Positions 1-4,912 of a stretch of DNA of 6,871 nucleotides are shown here, piece by piece. The position numbers and the translations under genes are program-made. Numbering within the stretch: the stretch's first letter is position 1; every line of letters starts with the position of its first letter. The DNA comes from Oscillospiraceae bacterium (GTDB taxonomy: Bacteria; Bacillota; Clostridia; Oscillospirales; Acutalibacteraceae), in assembly GCA_029004655.1 (NCBI GenBank), contig JAQVYP010000094.1:1-6871 (forward strand), in the 5' to 3' direction. Below the pieces are notes generated by a model. It worked only from the letters and a program-made list of their open reading frames with translations, made no database searches and was not told where the DNA came from.

Positions 1-13
1 AAGCTTTAAAAGT

Positions 14-19
14 TATAAT
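14..19 (+). promoter_or_regulatory. -10 box of the tRNA-Leu promoter
   Basis: A perfect TATAAT lies 10 bp before the first base of the mature tRNA, the distance expected for a stable-RNA promoter with a very short 5' leader. The matching -35 box would fall just outside the left edge of the window, so only half of the promoter can be judged. Confidence 0.6.
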
Positions 20-29
20 ATCAACACGC

Positions 30-116
30 GCCGCTGTGGTGGAATTGGCAGACACAAGGGACTTAAAATCCCTCGGTAGCAATATCGTACCGGTTCAAGT
101 CCGGTCAGCGGCACCA
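30..116 (+). tRNA. tRNA-Leu (anticodon UAA)
   Basis: Class II tRNA of 87 nt including an encoded CCA (114-116), which decodes UUA leucine codons. The acceptor stem pairs GCCGCTG (30-36) with CAGCGGC (106-112), with discriminator A113 as usual for leucine tRNAs. The anticodon stem AGGGA/TCCCT (57-61/69-73) holds the loop CTTAAAA, giving anticodon TAA at 64-66. The long variable arm characteristic of Leu tRNAs forms from CGGTA/TATCG within 74-88. The T arm ACCGG-TTCAAGT-CCGGT occupies 89-105. It appears to be a single-gene transcription unit, with a -10 box just before it and a terminator just after it. UUA should be a common codon in such AT-rich DNA, so this is likely a housekeeping isoacceptor. 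Confidence 0.97.
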
Positions 117-158
117 AAAAGACAGATGCTTCGCATAAGCGAGGCATCTGTCTTTTTT
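117..158 (+). terminator. Intrinsic terminator of tRNA-Leu
   Basis: It begins immediately after the CCA end. GACAGATGC (121-129) pairs with GCATCTGTC (144-152); a T130-G143 wobble and TCGC/GCGA (131-134/139-142) extend the stem to 14 bp with tetraloop ATAA. Six T residues follow at 153-158. It should end the tRNA transcript cleanly and insulate the downstream riboswitch unit. Confidence 0.95.
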
Positions 159-278
159 CTTACACATATTTTTGAAGTGGCTGATTCTATATTCGACCGA
201 AAATTATGGCTTTCCTATAATTCTTGCGTAAATGGAATTCATCCTCAATTTATTTCATTGAGAATCGGCCGTTTAGTA
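159..278. other. Intergenic spacer, no supported gene
   Basis: I find no convincing gene between the tRNA terminator and the folT promoter. There is an isolated TATAAT at 216-221 with only a poor -35 match (TTCGAC, 192-197) and a small hairpin CTCAAT/ATTGAG (244-249/257-262). Neither has a downstream object that it would serve better than the promoter at 279-307. Confidence 0.5.
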
Positions 279-307
279 TTTACACCGTGCTGATTATGTA
301 TTATAAT
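279..307 (+). promoter_or_regulatory. Sigma-A-type promoter of folT
   Basis: TTTACA (279-284, one mismatch to TTGACA) is followed by a 17-bp spacer and a perfect TATAAT (302-307). Transcription is expected to start near 314, about 12 nt before the first paired base of the THF riboswitch, so the whole aptamer lies in the leader. Confidence 0.82.
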
Positions 308-325
308 ATTAAAGTCATAAAAATA

Positions 326-418
326 CAGAGTAGATCTGCGTGCGTTAAGTGCCATGTGAACGGGGAGTTGTCACATGGACGAAAAGTTTTCTTGCGATTC
401 GCAGATCGCATCCCGCTG
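326..418 (+). promoter_or_regulatory. Tetrahydrofolate (THF, folT-type) riboswitch
   Basis: RNA sensor of reduced folate in the folT leader. Seen in the sequence: GAGTAGAT near the 5' end, GCGTTAAGTG (342-351), GTGAA-N-GGG and GTC around the P3 loop, and CGCATCC near the 3' end, all matching in order the clostridial THF aptamer as I remember it (Eubacterium siraeum type). Pairing supports it: P1 CAG/CTG (326-328/416-418, short), P2 GATCTGCG/CGCAGATC (333-340/400-407, 8 perfect bp) and P3 CCATGTGA/TCACATGG (352-359/371-378, 8 perfect bp). The P3 loop CGGGG (361-365) can pair with TCCCG (411-415), reproducing the expected pseudoknot. The downstream gene is a folate transporter, as usual for this class. 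High folate would be expected to lower expression, probably through the hairpin at 440-479. Confidence 0.93.
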
Positions 419-439
419 ATTTATAATATGAAGATTTAA

Positions 440-479
440 TCTCCTTATTATTACAGCGCGCGAAATAATAATAAGGAGG
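440..479 (+). promoter_or_regulatory. Shine-Dalgarno-sequestering hairpin before folT
   Basis: The left arm 441-453 pairs without mismatch over 13 bp with 466-478, plus a T440-G479 wobble, around the 12-nt loop 454-465. The right arm contains AAGGAGG, the ribosome binding site of folT (ATG at 486), so the folded form buries the site. This is the likely expression platform of the THF riboswitch, acting on translation. TTTTT follows at 481-485, so weak transcription termination is also possible, but the stem is AT-rich and the T-run abuts the start codon, which favours translational control. Confidence 0.85.
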
Positions 480-485
480 ATTTTT

Positions 486-1019
486 ATGTCTAAAATTAAA
501 AGTACACATTTAAACACCAAAAGCATTGCATTACTGGCTCTTTTTCTCGCAACTGAAATTGTTTTATCTCGTTTTCTTTCAATTGCCTTGTGGAACTTAA
601 AAATCGGATTTGCATTTTTGCCGCTTGTATTGGCAGCGCGAAAATACGGCCCCTCTGGCGGAATGATTGTTGGTGGGCTGGGGGATTTCGTCGGAGCGAT
701 TTTGTTTCCTATCGGCGCATATTATCCCGGTTTCACCTTGACCGCCATATTAAACGGATTCGTTTTCGGTTTTGTTTTGCATAAAAAGTGCAACTTACCT
801 CGAATTATTGTTGCCGTACTGATAGCTCAAATTTTCGGCAGCTTATTGCTAAACACTTTATGGATTTCGCGTTTATACGGAAGCCCTTTTATTCCCTTGC
901 TTTTCAGCAGAATCGTTCAAGTTTGCATATCGGTTGTTATCGAAATAATTACTCTTCCGATTGTTTTAAAATATATGCAAAAATTCGAGAGGTCAAATAC
1001 TTTTAGCAAAATTAGCTAA
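486..1019 (+). CDS. folT: Folate ECF transporter S component FolT
   Basis: Membrane substrate-binding (S) subunit that captures folate and delivers it to a shared ECF module (EcfA, EcfA', EcfT), which is not in this window. The protein has 177 residues, normal for the family, and several hydrophobic helices (about 13-35, 42-52, 57-75, 83-98, 105-122 and 138-161). Recognisable FolT features are the segment R29-F-L-S followed by K39-I-G-F-A-F-L-P, and G66-D-F-V-G-A with L-F-P-I-G and P81-G-F-T-L; N123-T-L-W and R142-I-V-Q near the C-terminus also fit. The start at 486 is set by the AAGGAGGA site seven to eight bases upstream. The THF riboswitch immediately before the gene gives independent support for folate rather than another vitamin. 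It is monocistronic, with its own promoter and terminator. The S-component assignment is near certain and folate specificity is very likely. Confidence 0.93.
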   Translation: MSKIKSTHLNTKSIALLALFLATEIVLSRFLSIALWNLKIGFAFLPLVLAARKYGPSGGMIVGGLGDFVGAILFPIGAYYPGFTLTAILNGFVFGFVLHKKCNLPRIIVAVLIAQIFGSLLLNTLWISRLYGSPFIPLLFSRIVQVCISVVIEIITLPIVLKYMQKFERSNTFSKIS

Positions 1020-1056
1020 TAATTTCTTTGTTATAGTTTATTTAATATATAATTTT

Positions 1057-1086
1057 AGCCGACATCATATTAATGTCGGCTGTTTT
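1057..1086 (+). terminator. Intrinsic terminator of folT
   Basis: AGCCGACAT (1057-1065) pairs perfectly over 9 bp with ATGTCGGCT (1073-1081) around a 7-nt loop, followed by G and four T residues. It lies 37 bp after the folT stop and separates folT from the lacI-type gene. Confidence 0.85.
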
Positions 1087-1108
1087 CATGCATTAATATA
1101 TTAAAGCC

Positions 1109-1137
1109 TTGACATAGAAATAACCATAATATATAAT
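1109..1137 (+). promoter_or_regulatory. Consensus promoter of the LacI-type gene
   Basis: TTGACA (1109-1114), a spacer of exactly 17 bp and TATAAT (1132-1137) match the sigma-A consensus at every position. Transcription is expected to start near 1144, giving a leader of about 58 nt. The 12-bp palindrome TTAATATATTAA (1093-1104) and more A/T tracts lie directly upstream of the -35 box and could act as an UP-like element. Such a strong promoter for a regulator suggests that it is held in check, see the inverted repeat at 1155-1173. Confidence 0.9.
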
Positions 1138-1154
1138 TAAATTATTTATTGGTA

Positions 1155-1173
1155 AAATTTAGCGGCTAACTTT
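1155..1173 (+). promoter_or_regulatory. Candidate operator, lac-operator-like inverted repeat
   Basis: A pseudo-palindrome centred on G1164, with core TTAGC-G-GCTAA (1159-1169) and 8 of 9 symmetric pairs over 19 bp. It lies about 11 to 29 bases into the expected transcript of the LacI-type gene, where a bound repressor would block elongation. It has the same odd-length architecture as the E. coli lac operator, and its centre TAGCGGCTAAC matches the lacO1 centre GAGCGGATAAC at 9 of 11 positions. Autoregulation is inferred. Confidence 0.45.
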
Positions 1174-1188
1174 GGATAAATATTCTAC

Positions 1189-1196
1189 AAGGAGGA
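1189..1196 (+). promoter_or_regulatory. Ribosome binding site fixing the LacI-type start
   Basis: AAGGAGGA ends five bases before ATG 1202. The upstream in-frame ATG at 1172 has no comparable site and would start inside the candidate operator, so 1202 is chosen. Confidence 0.9.
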
Positions 1197-1201
1197 ATTA
1201 C

Positions 1202-2230
1202 ATGGCTTTATCGTCTAAGGAACTAGCTAGCATGTTGGGTGTATCGCCTTCTGCGGTATCTATTGTTTTAAATAACAAACCCGGTGTAAGTGATGAAACT
1301 CGTCAAAGAATTCTACGTGCAGCCAATGAATATGGATACGAAAAGCACAAAAGGCAACTTGAAGTTTCTAAGCTCTCAGTTATTCAATTTGTAATATATA
1401 AAATGGAAAATAGTAAAATAACACAATCTCCACTATTTTCTTCAATATCTGAAGGAATTACTCATCAAGCTCAAAAATGTGGTTATACTTTGCAAATCTC
1501 ATATCTTGATGATCAATCAGATATATATGCTCAAATCGCCTCTTTAAGAAATTGCAATTGTGACGGTATTATCTTAATGGCAAGCGAGATGGACGAAGAA
1601 AGAATGAAGGTCTTTGAAGCTATTGATATTCCTTTTGTGGTTTTAGATAACTATTTTGATAACAATAAATACGATTGCATTATTTCCAACAATACTCTTG
1701 GTACAAAAATTGCCCTAAAGCACCTAACAGATATGGGACATAAAGATATTTGCTGTTTATCCTCTGATTTGAATTGCACAAATTATATAGAGCGCAGACA
1801 TACATTTATATCACAGTGTTTGGCGAATCCTGACATCAGCCACTGCAGTAATAATGTTCTTAAATCACCCTGTTTAATTAATCAAGCTTATGACACTTGT
1901 GTTAATTACATAAAAAATCGCAAACACGAAATGCCAACTGCCATTTTTGCAGACAATGATTTATTAGCATCCACCTGTGTTTCCGCTCTTGTGGATCAAG
2001 GCTTTAATGTTCCGAATGATATTTCGATTATAGGTTTTGGAGATTACAGCCTTTGCCAAATGTTTCTCCCTGCTCTTACATCTATTCATGTCCCGATGCA
2101 TCATTTGGGATCGTTGTCTGTCACAAGATTAATTAAGAAAATCAAATGTGAAGCAAGAACCGCATTGAAAATTGAATTAGCAACATCTCTGGTTATTCGT
2201 AAGAGTGTCAAGGATCTAAACAACAAATAA
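1202..2230 (+). CDS. LacI-family transcriptional regulator
   Basis: Cytoplasmic DNA-binding repressor of 342 residues, the usual family length. Residues 4-24 form the LacI helix-turn-helix (KELASMLGVSPSAVSIVLN), followed by the conserved G-V-S-D-E-T-R stretch (28-34) and Y-G-Y (44-46). Residues about 58-335 form the periplasmic-binding-protein-like effector domain, with D121-G-I-I-L, R198-R in the usual E-R-x-x-x-F region, A250-D-N-D and D273-I-S-I-I-G-F followed by P290-A-L-T-S-I. Oddities: the hinge after residue 46 lacks the usual A-R-x-L helix signature; the acidic residue normally following G-F near 280, which contacts sugar or purine effectors, is Gly; and the protein has about 14 cysteines. 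The effector and target genes are therefore unknown. It is transcribed alone and converges with metK; no sugar operon lies beside it. The family call is firm, the ligand is not. Confidence 0.93.
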   Translation: MALSSKELASMLGVSPSAVSIVLNNKPGVSDETRQRILRAANEYGYEKHKRQLEVSKLSVIQFVIYKMENSKITQSPLFSSISEGITHQAQKCGYTLQISYLDDQSDIYAQIASLRNCNCDGIILMASEMDEERMKVFEAIDIPFVVLDNYFDNNKYDCIISNNTLGTKIALKHLTDMGHKDICCLSSDLNCTNYIERRHTFISQCLANPDISHCSNNVLKSPCLINQAYDTCVNYIKNRKHEMPTAIFADNDLLASTCVSALVDQGFNVPNDISIIGFGDYSLCQMFLPALTSIHVPMHHLGSLSVTRLIKKIKCEARTALKIELATSLVIRKSVKDLNNK

Positions 2231-2240
2231 AAACCATAAA

Positions 2241-2272
2241 AAAAGCAAGAGAAGTTTTACTCTCTTGCTTTT
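2241..2272. terminator. Bidirectional terminator between lacI-type gene and metK
   Basis: A perfect 12-bp stem, AAAAGCAAGAGA (2241-2252) with TCTCTTGCTTTT (2261-2272), around an 8-nt loop. A/T runs on both sides provide a U-tract for either direction (T-rich 2269-2279 on the plus strand, A-rich 2238-2244 read as T on the minus strand). It serves two convergent genes whose stop codons are only 48 bp apart. Confidence 0.92.
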
Positions 2273-2278
2273 ATTTTG

Positions 2279-3466
2279 TTATTTATTTAATTCAGATAAA
2301 ATTTCTGCTACTTTATTCGTCTTTTCCCATTCAACGTCCAGGTCTTCTCTTCCCATGTGGCCATATGCAGAAAGAGCAGAATAAATCGGCCGTCTTAGAT
2401 TCAGATTTTTTATAATCGCTGCAGGTCTTAAATCAAACACCTTATTAACAGCAGCTGCAATTTTGTCGTCTGCTGCCTTTCCTGTTCCAAATGTGTCGAC
2501 CATAACAGATACAGGATGAGCAATGCCGATTGCATAAGCCAATTGAACCTCGCACTTGTCAGCAGCACCTGCAGCAACGATATTTTTAGCAACCCAGCGT
2601 GCGGCATAAGCAGCTGAACGATCCACCTTTGTTGGATCCTTTCCGGAGAACGCGCCGCCGCCATGACGTGCATATCCGCCGTAAGTATCAACGATTATCT
2701 TGCGCCCTGTAAGGCCTGTATCACCTTGGGGACCGCCAACAACGAAGCGGCCTGTTGGATTAATATAAACCTTTGTGTTTTCGTCCCACATGTCTTGCGG
2801 AACAGTTGATAAAACGACCTTATCCAAGATATCCTTACGCAATGTTTCAAGAGATACTTCACTGCTGTGTTGGCTTGACACAACTACTGTATCTATACGC
2901 ACCGGTTTATTATTATCATCATACTCAACAGTCACCTGTGTTTTGCCATCGGGGCGAAGATAGGACAACGTCCCGTCCTGCCTAACGGCAGCCAGCTTTT
3001 TAGCCAATTTGTGTGCCAAAGAAATCGGCAAAGGCATAAGCTCAGGGGTTTCGTTACAAGCATAGCCGAACATCATACCCTGATCTCCTGCACCATGCAG
3101 ATTATATTCGTCCTGTTCGCCCTCTTTAAGTTCAAGCGATTTGTCAACACCCATTGCAATATCCGATGATTGCTCATCAATTGAGGTTAAAACCGCACAT
3201 GTGTTACCGTCAAATCCTTGAGTATAATCGTTATATCCGATTTCGTTAATAACTTTCCTGACTATTTTTGGAATATCAACATAGCAGTTAGTAGTAATCT
3301 CGCCCATGACCGTTACCATTCCAGTTGTGCAAAAAGTTTCGCAAGCAACGCGGGCTTTAGGGTCTTGTTCAATAATAGAGTCTAAAATTGCATCGGAAAT
3401 ACTATCGCAAACCTTGTCCGGATGACCGGCTGTGACTGATTCAGATGTAAATAAATGTTTTGACAT
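2279..3466 (-). CDS. metK: S-adenosylmethionine synthetase (methionine adenosyltransferase)
   Basis: Cytoplasmic enzyme that makes S-adenosylmethionine, phosphate and pyrophosphate from methionine and ATP, supplying methyl groups for the whole cell. The 395-residue length is typical, and all three domains appear intact. Motifs: G14-H-P-D-K-V-C-D with the catalytic His15 and the metal-binding Asp17; G125-A-G-D-Q-G-M-M-F-G-Y, the family signature; D249-T-G-L-T-G-R-K; the Gly-rich phosphate loop G269-G-G-A-F-S-G-K-D with K-V-D-R-S-A-A-Y after it; and the C-terminal Y368-G-H-M-G-R. The ATG at 3466 is preceded by a modest AAAGGGA site. Expression should be controlled by the SAM-I riboswitch just upstream, so the product represses its own synthesis at transcription. 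Nothing is missing or broken, and the identification is essentially certain. Confidence 0.99.
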   Translation of the reverse strand: MSKHLFTSESVTAGHPDKVCDSISDAILDSIIEQDPKARVACETFCTTGMVTVMGEITTNCYVDIPKIVRKVINEIGYNDYTQGFDGNTCAVLTSIDEQSSDIAMGVDKSLELKEGEQDEYNLHGAGDQGMMFGYACNETPELMPLPISLAHKLAKKLAAVRQDGTLSYLRPDGKTQVTVEYDDNNKPVRIDTVVVSSQHSSEVSLETLRKDILDKVVLSTVPQDMWDENTKVYINPTGRFVVGGPQGDTGLTGRKIIVDTYGGYARHGGGAFSGKDPTKVDRSAAYAARWVAKNIVAAGAADKCEVQLAYAIGIAHPVSVMVDTFGTGKAADDKIAAAVNKVFDLRPAAIIKNLNLRRPIYSALSAYGHMGREDLDVEWEKTNKVAEILSELNK

Positions 3467-3504
3467 ATTCGTTCATTCCCTTTCAATGATATATATTATT
3501 CCGC

Positions 3505-3533
3505 AAAAATACCCGCCTTAGATGAGCGGGTAT
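3505..3533 (-). terminator. SAM-controlled terminator in the metK leader
   Basis: On the minus strand ATACCCGC pairs with GCGGGTAT (8 perfect bp; 3526-3533 with 3509-3516) around a 9-nt loop, followed by five T (3505-3509, partly shared with the stem end). It is the off-state structure of the SAM riboswitch. Most of its loop, read CTCATCT on the minus strand (3520-3526), is complementary to the 3' strand of aptamer helix P1 (3542-3548), which provides the competing antiterminator. Confidence 0.92.
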
Positions 3534-3540
3534 AAAACAA

Positions 3541-3634
3541 CCTCATCTTTCGGATAAACCGCAGGATTTAGCACCTTAAATAATTCAGGTTGCTGGGCAT
3601 CACAGGGCCTGTCCCTCCGCCACTCTTGATAAAG
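3541..3634 (-). promoter_or_regulatory. SAM-I (S-box) riboswitch controlling metK
   Basis: Read on the minus strand, the leader carries the S-box landmarks in order: CTTTATCAAGAG, GGCGGAGGGACAGGCCC, GATGCCCAGCAACC, AAGGTGCTAAATCC and GAAAGATGAGG. P1 forms between CTTTATC (3628-3634) and GATGAGG (3541-3547) with two G-U pairs. In this class SAM binding stabilises P1, frees the terminator at 3505-3533 and stops transcription. Without SAM, AGATGAG pairs with CTCATCT and the terminator arm is held in a loop. Placement before metK gives simple end-product feedback. Confidence 0.97.
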
Positions 3635-3687
3635 TTCAATATTCAATTTTTTATAATAATTATTTAACGGATATTTTGCTTATGCAT

Positions 3688-3715
3688 ATTATATCACATT
3701 TTGCCGATAAGTCAA
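3688..3715 (-). promoter_or_regulatory. Promoter of metK, abutting the ribU stop codon
   Basis: On the minus strand TTGACT (3710-3715), a 16-bp spacer and TATAAT (3688-3693), preceded by TGA as an extended -10 element. Transcription should start near 3681, about 47 nt before the aptamer. The -35 box begins at the base right after the ribU TAG, so no terminator fits between the two genes. Confidence 0.85.
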
Positions 3716-4297
3716 CTATTTCAACTTTTTTAATACTCTATCGACTGCATAAAATGCAGGGTAAAAAGGAATAAGATTCAATGCCGCTTTAACTGCATTC
3801 AACGCTGTTGAGCCCCAAACTCCTGCTAATAACAATTCAGTAGTCAGTGGCCAACCCATTACCATGTAAAAAATCGGAGTCAATGCTGTATTCAAAAGCC
3901 AACCCGTCAGTATTGCAACACATATTGTTAAGGCACATGCGATAAAATATGTTAAAGGATGCATAGTTTTCTTCTTTAGAATCCTTGAGAAAAGTCTGCT
4001 AAAGCCCCACATGCTGACAATTAGCGCTGAACCTATACCCAGATTAATTAACTCGCCGATTCCAAATGTTGTCGTTCTCAGCAAATGAATAAGATTTTTA
4101 ATTAATTCCACCATAATTCCTTGAATAGGTCCCAAAGTAATTCCGAGAAGAAGTGCCGGTATATCAGAAAAATCAATCTTCAAATACTCGATGCCCGGCA
4201 CCAAAGAGACCTCCGGGAAAATTGTGTAAATGATTGTAGAGAGCGCGGCCATCACGGCAACCATGGTCATGGAAAATGTTCTTTTTTGCAATTTCAT
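3716..4297 (-). CDS. ribU: Riboflavin ECF transporter S component RibU
   Basis: Integral membrane substrate-binding subunit for riboflavin uptake, working with a shared ECF energising module that is not encoded here. The protein has 193 residues with about six hydrophobic helices (roughly 8-28, 46-62, 81-98, 115-138, 141-162 and 166-186). The signature Y38-L-K-I-D-F-S-D-I-P-A-L-L, then L55-G-P-I-Q-G and V63-E-L-I-K-N-L, is typical of RibU. The loop T75-T-T-F-G-I-G-E and N167-x-x-K-A near the C-terminus also fit. The ATG at 4297 has a GAAAGGA site about ten bases upstream. The FMN riboswitch in the leader strongly supports riboflavin as substrate. There is no terminator behind the gene; transcripts would continue into the metK leader. 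Family certain, specificity very likely. Confidence 0.94.
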   Translation of the reverse strand: MKLQKRTFSMTMVAVMAALSTIIYTIFPEVSLVPGIEYLKIDFSDIPALLLGITLGPIQGIMVELIKNLIHLLRTTTFGIGELINLGIGSALIVSMWGFSRLFSRILKKKTMHPLTYFIACALTICVAILTGWLLNTALTPIFYMVMGWPLTTELLLAGVWGSTALNAVKAALNLIPFYPAFYAVDRVLKKLK

Positions 4298-4331
4298 ATG
4301 TATTTTTTCCTTTCGCAGCTGCCAAACGAAT

Positions 4332-4366
4332 AAAAAACGCCCCTATGAAAAAGTTCACAGGGGCGT
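4332..4366 (-). terminator. FMN-controlled terminator in the ribU leader
   Basis: On the minus strand ACGCCCCT pairs with AGGGGCGT (4359-4366/4337-4344, 8 bp); after one mismatch four more pairs close a 4-nt loop. A run of six T (4332-4337) follows, about 35 bases before the ribU ATG. Its 5' arm is also complementary to the aptamer 5' strand (4501-4506), giving the alternative antiterminated form. Confidence 0.93.
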
Positions 4367-4391
4367 GGTGACACAAAAAAATGTGTGCCGC

Positions 4392-4511
4392 TCTTCTTTC
4401 ATCCGGACTATACCGTCGGCTTTGGAATCACACCAAATCGGCCAAAATGGCTCGCGGGCTAACACAAAAAGTGCATTACCGCCGGTGGGGAATCACACCC
4501 CGCCCCGAAGA
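4392..4511 (-). promoter_or_regulatory. FMN riboswitch (RFN element) controlling ribU
   Basis: Read on the minus strand, the conserved RFN blocks appear in order: TCTTCGGGGC, GGGGTGTGATTCCCCACC, GGCGGTAAT, AGCCCGCGAGC, GATTTGGTGTGATTCC, AAAGCCGACGGTATAGTC and CGGATGAAAGAAGA. Helix P1 is TCTTC/GAAGA (4507-4511 with 4392-4396). FMN binding is expected to close the aptamer, allow the terminator at 4332-4366 to form and shut off riboflavin uptake. In the free state GGGGCG (4501-4506) can pair with CGCCCC of the terminator, and the next GGTG with CACC. Confidence 0.98.
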
Positions 4512-4532
4512 CAGCTGATTGAATTTATATTA

Positions 4533-4561
4533 ATTATAAAATATTAAAGCAATTTTGTCAA
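4533..4561 (-). promoter_or_regulatory. Consensus promoter of ribU
   Basis: On the minus strand TTGACA (4556-4561), a 17-bp spacer and TATAAT (4533-4538) match the sigma-A consensus at every position. Transcription should begin near 4526, about 15 nt before the FMN aptamer. The -35 box starts 21 bp after the stop codon of the DUF1294 gene. Confidence 0.9.
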
Positions 4562-4582
4562 TATTTTTGATAAAATTAAGTA

Positions 4583-4864
4583 TTATATAATACAATTAAT
4601 TATGTAGACTAATGCTGACATTTGGATTATAATAATAATTGGTATACCCACCATAAACTTCAAGTGCTTGGTTTTGTGCCTTATTATATTCATCGTTATA
4701 AGCATAGCCACACTTCCGCCTAATGCAGATATTGTTAACAGCGTTCGCTCGGGAATTCGATATTTATGCTTAATTGCCCGTTTTTTGTCAATAATCGTCA
4801 CTATAACAGAAATGAGCGATATTGCAAGCAAATAAATGATAAATATTTTGCTTTTTAAATCCAT
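4583..4864 (-). CDS. DUF1294 family small membrane protein
   Basis: Small membrane protein of unknown function, 93 residues. Three hydrophobic segments are visible (about 5-25, 41-61 and 69-92). The family signature is clear: D26-K-K-R-A, R36-I-P-E-R-T-L-L, G49-G-S, then R62-H-K-T and F70, an arrangement that places the charged motifs at the membrane edges between helices. The start at 4864 is preferred because a CGGGGGTG site lies six bases before it; an in-frame ATG thirty bases upstream (4894) has no ribosome site and would precede the only plausible transcription start. The gene is divergent from the lipoprotein gene at 4937 and codirectional with ribU, with no obvious terminator between. 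The neighbours do not suggest a role. Domain assignment is confident; the function is not known. Confidence 0.88.
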   Translation of the reverse strand: MDLKSKIFIIYLLAISLISVIVTIIDKKRAIKHKYRIPERTLLTISALGGSVAMLITMNIIRHKTKHLKFMVGIPIIIIIQMSALVYIINCII

Positions 4865-4870
4865 TCTATG

Positions 4871-4877
4871 CACCCCC
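4871..4877 (-). promoter_or_regulatory. Ribosome binding site fixing the DUF1294 start
   Basis: Read on the minus strand, GGGGGTG, matching six of seven bases of GGAGGTG, ends six bases before ATG 4864. This decides against the upstream in-frame ATG at 4894. Confidence 0.7.
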
Positions 4878-4884
4878 GTTGTTA

Positions 4885-4912
4885 ATTGTATCATTTAGAT
4901 CAAAAATTACAA
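4885..4912 (-). promoter_or_regulatory. Possible promoter of the DUF1294 gene
   Basis: On the minus strand TTGTAA (4907-4912), a 16-bp spacer and TACAAT (4885-4890). The start would fall near 4878, leaving a very short leader that just contains the ribosome site. Matches are moderate, and it abuts the divergent -10 box at 4913-4918. Confidence 0.4.

Noticed and set aside
216..221. TATAAT as an extra folT promoter
   Set aside because: No acceptable -35 box at proper spacing; the promoter at 279-307 is far better and better placed for the riboswitch.
36..293. Open frame of 85 codons overlapping tRNA-Leu and its terminator
   Set aside because: It starts inside the acceptor arm of the tRNA, reads through the terminator, and has no ribosome site or recognisable protein features.
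1172..1201. Upstream in-frame ATG adding ten residues to the LacI-type protein
   Set aside because: It has no Shine-Dalgarno and begins within the candidate operator, while ATG 1202 has a strong AAGGAGGA at ideal spacing and gives the normal N-terminus of the family.
2428..2985. Several open frames within metK in other frames and on the opposite strand
   Set aside because: They are shadows of a highly conserved gene; no ribosome site or domain supports them.
4121..4547. Plus-strand open frames across the ribU 5' end and FMN leader
   Set aside because: They run antisense to a well-supported coding sequence, terminator and RFN element, with no protein family resemblance.
4581..4592. Palindrome TATTATATAATA at the end of the DUF1294 gene as a terminator
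   Set aside because: It is self-complementary with no loop, pure A/T and no T-run in the right place; it would not form a stable terminator hairpin.
4865..4894. N-terminal extension of the DUF1294 protein from the ATG at 4894
   Set aside because: It lacks a ribosome site and spans the likely promoter, whereas ATG 4864 has a good site and yields the usual family length.
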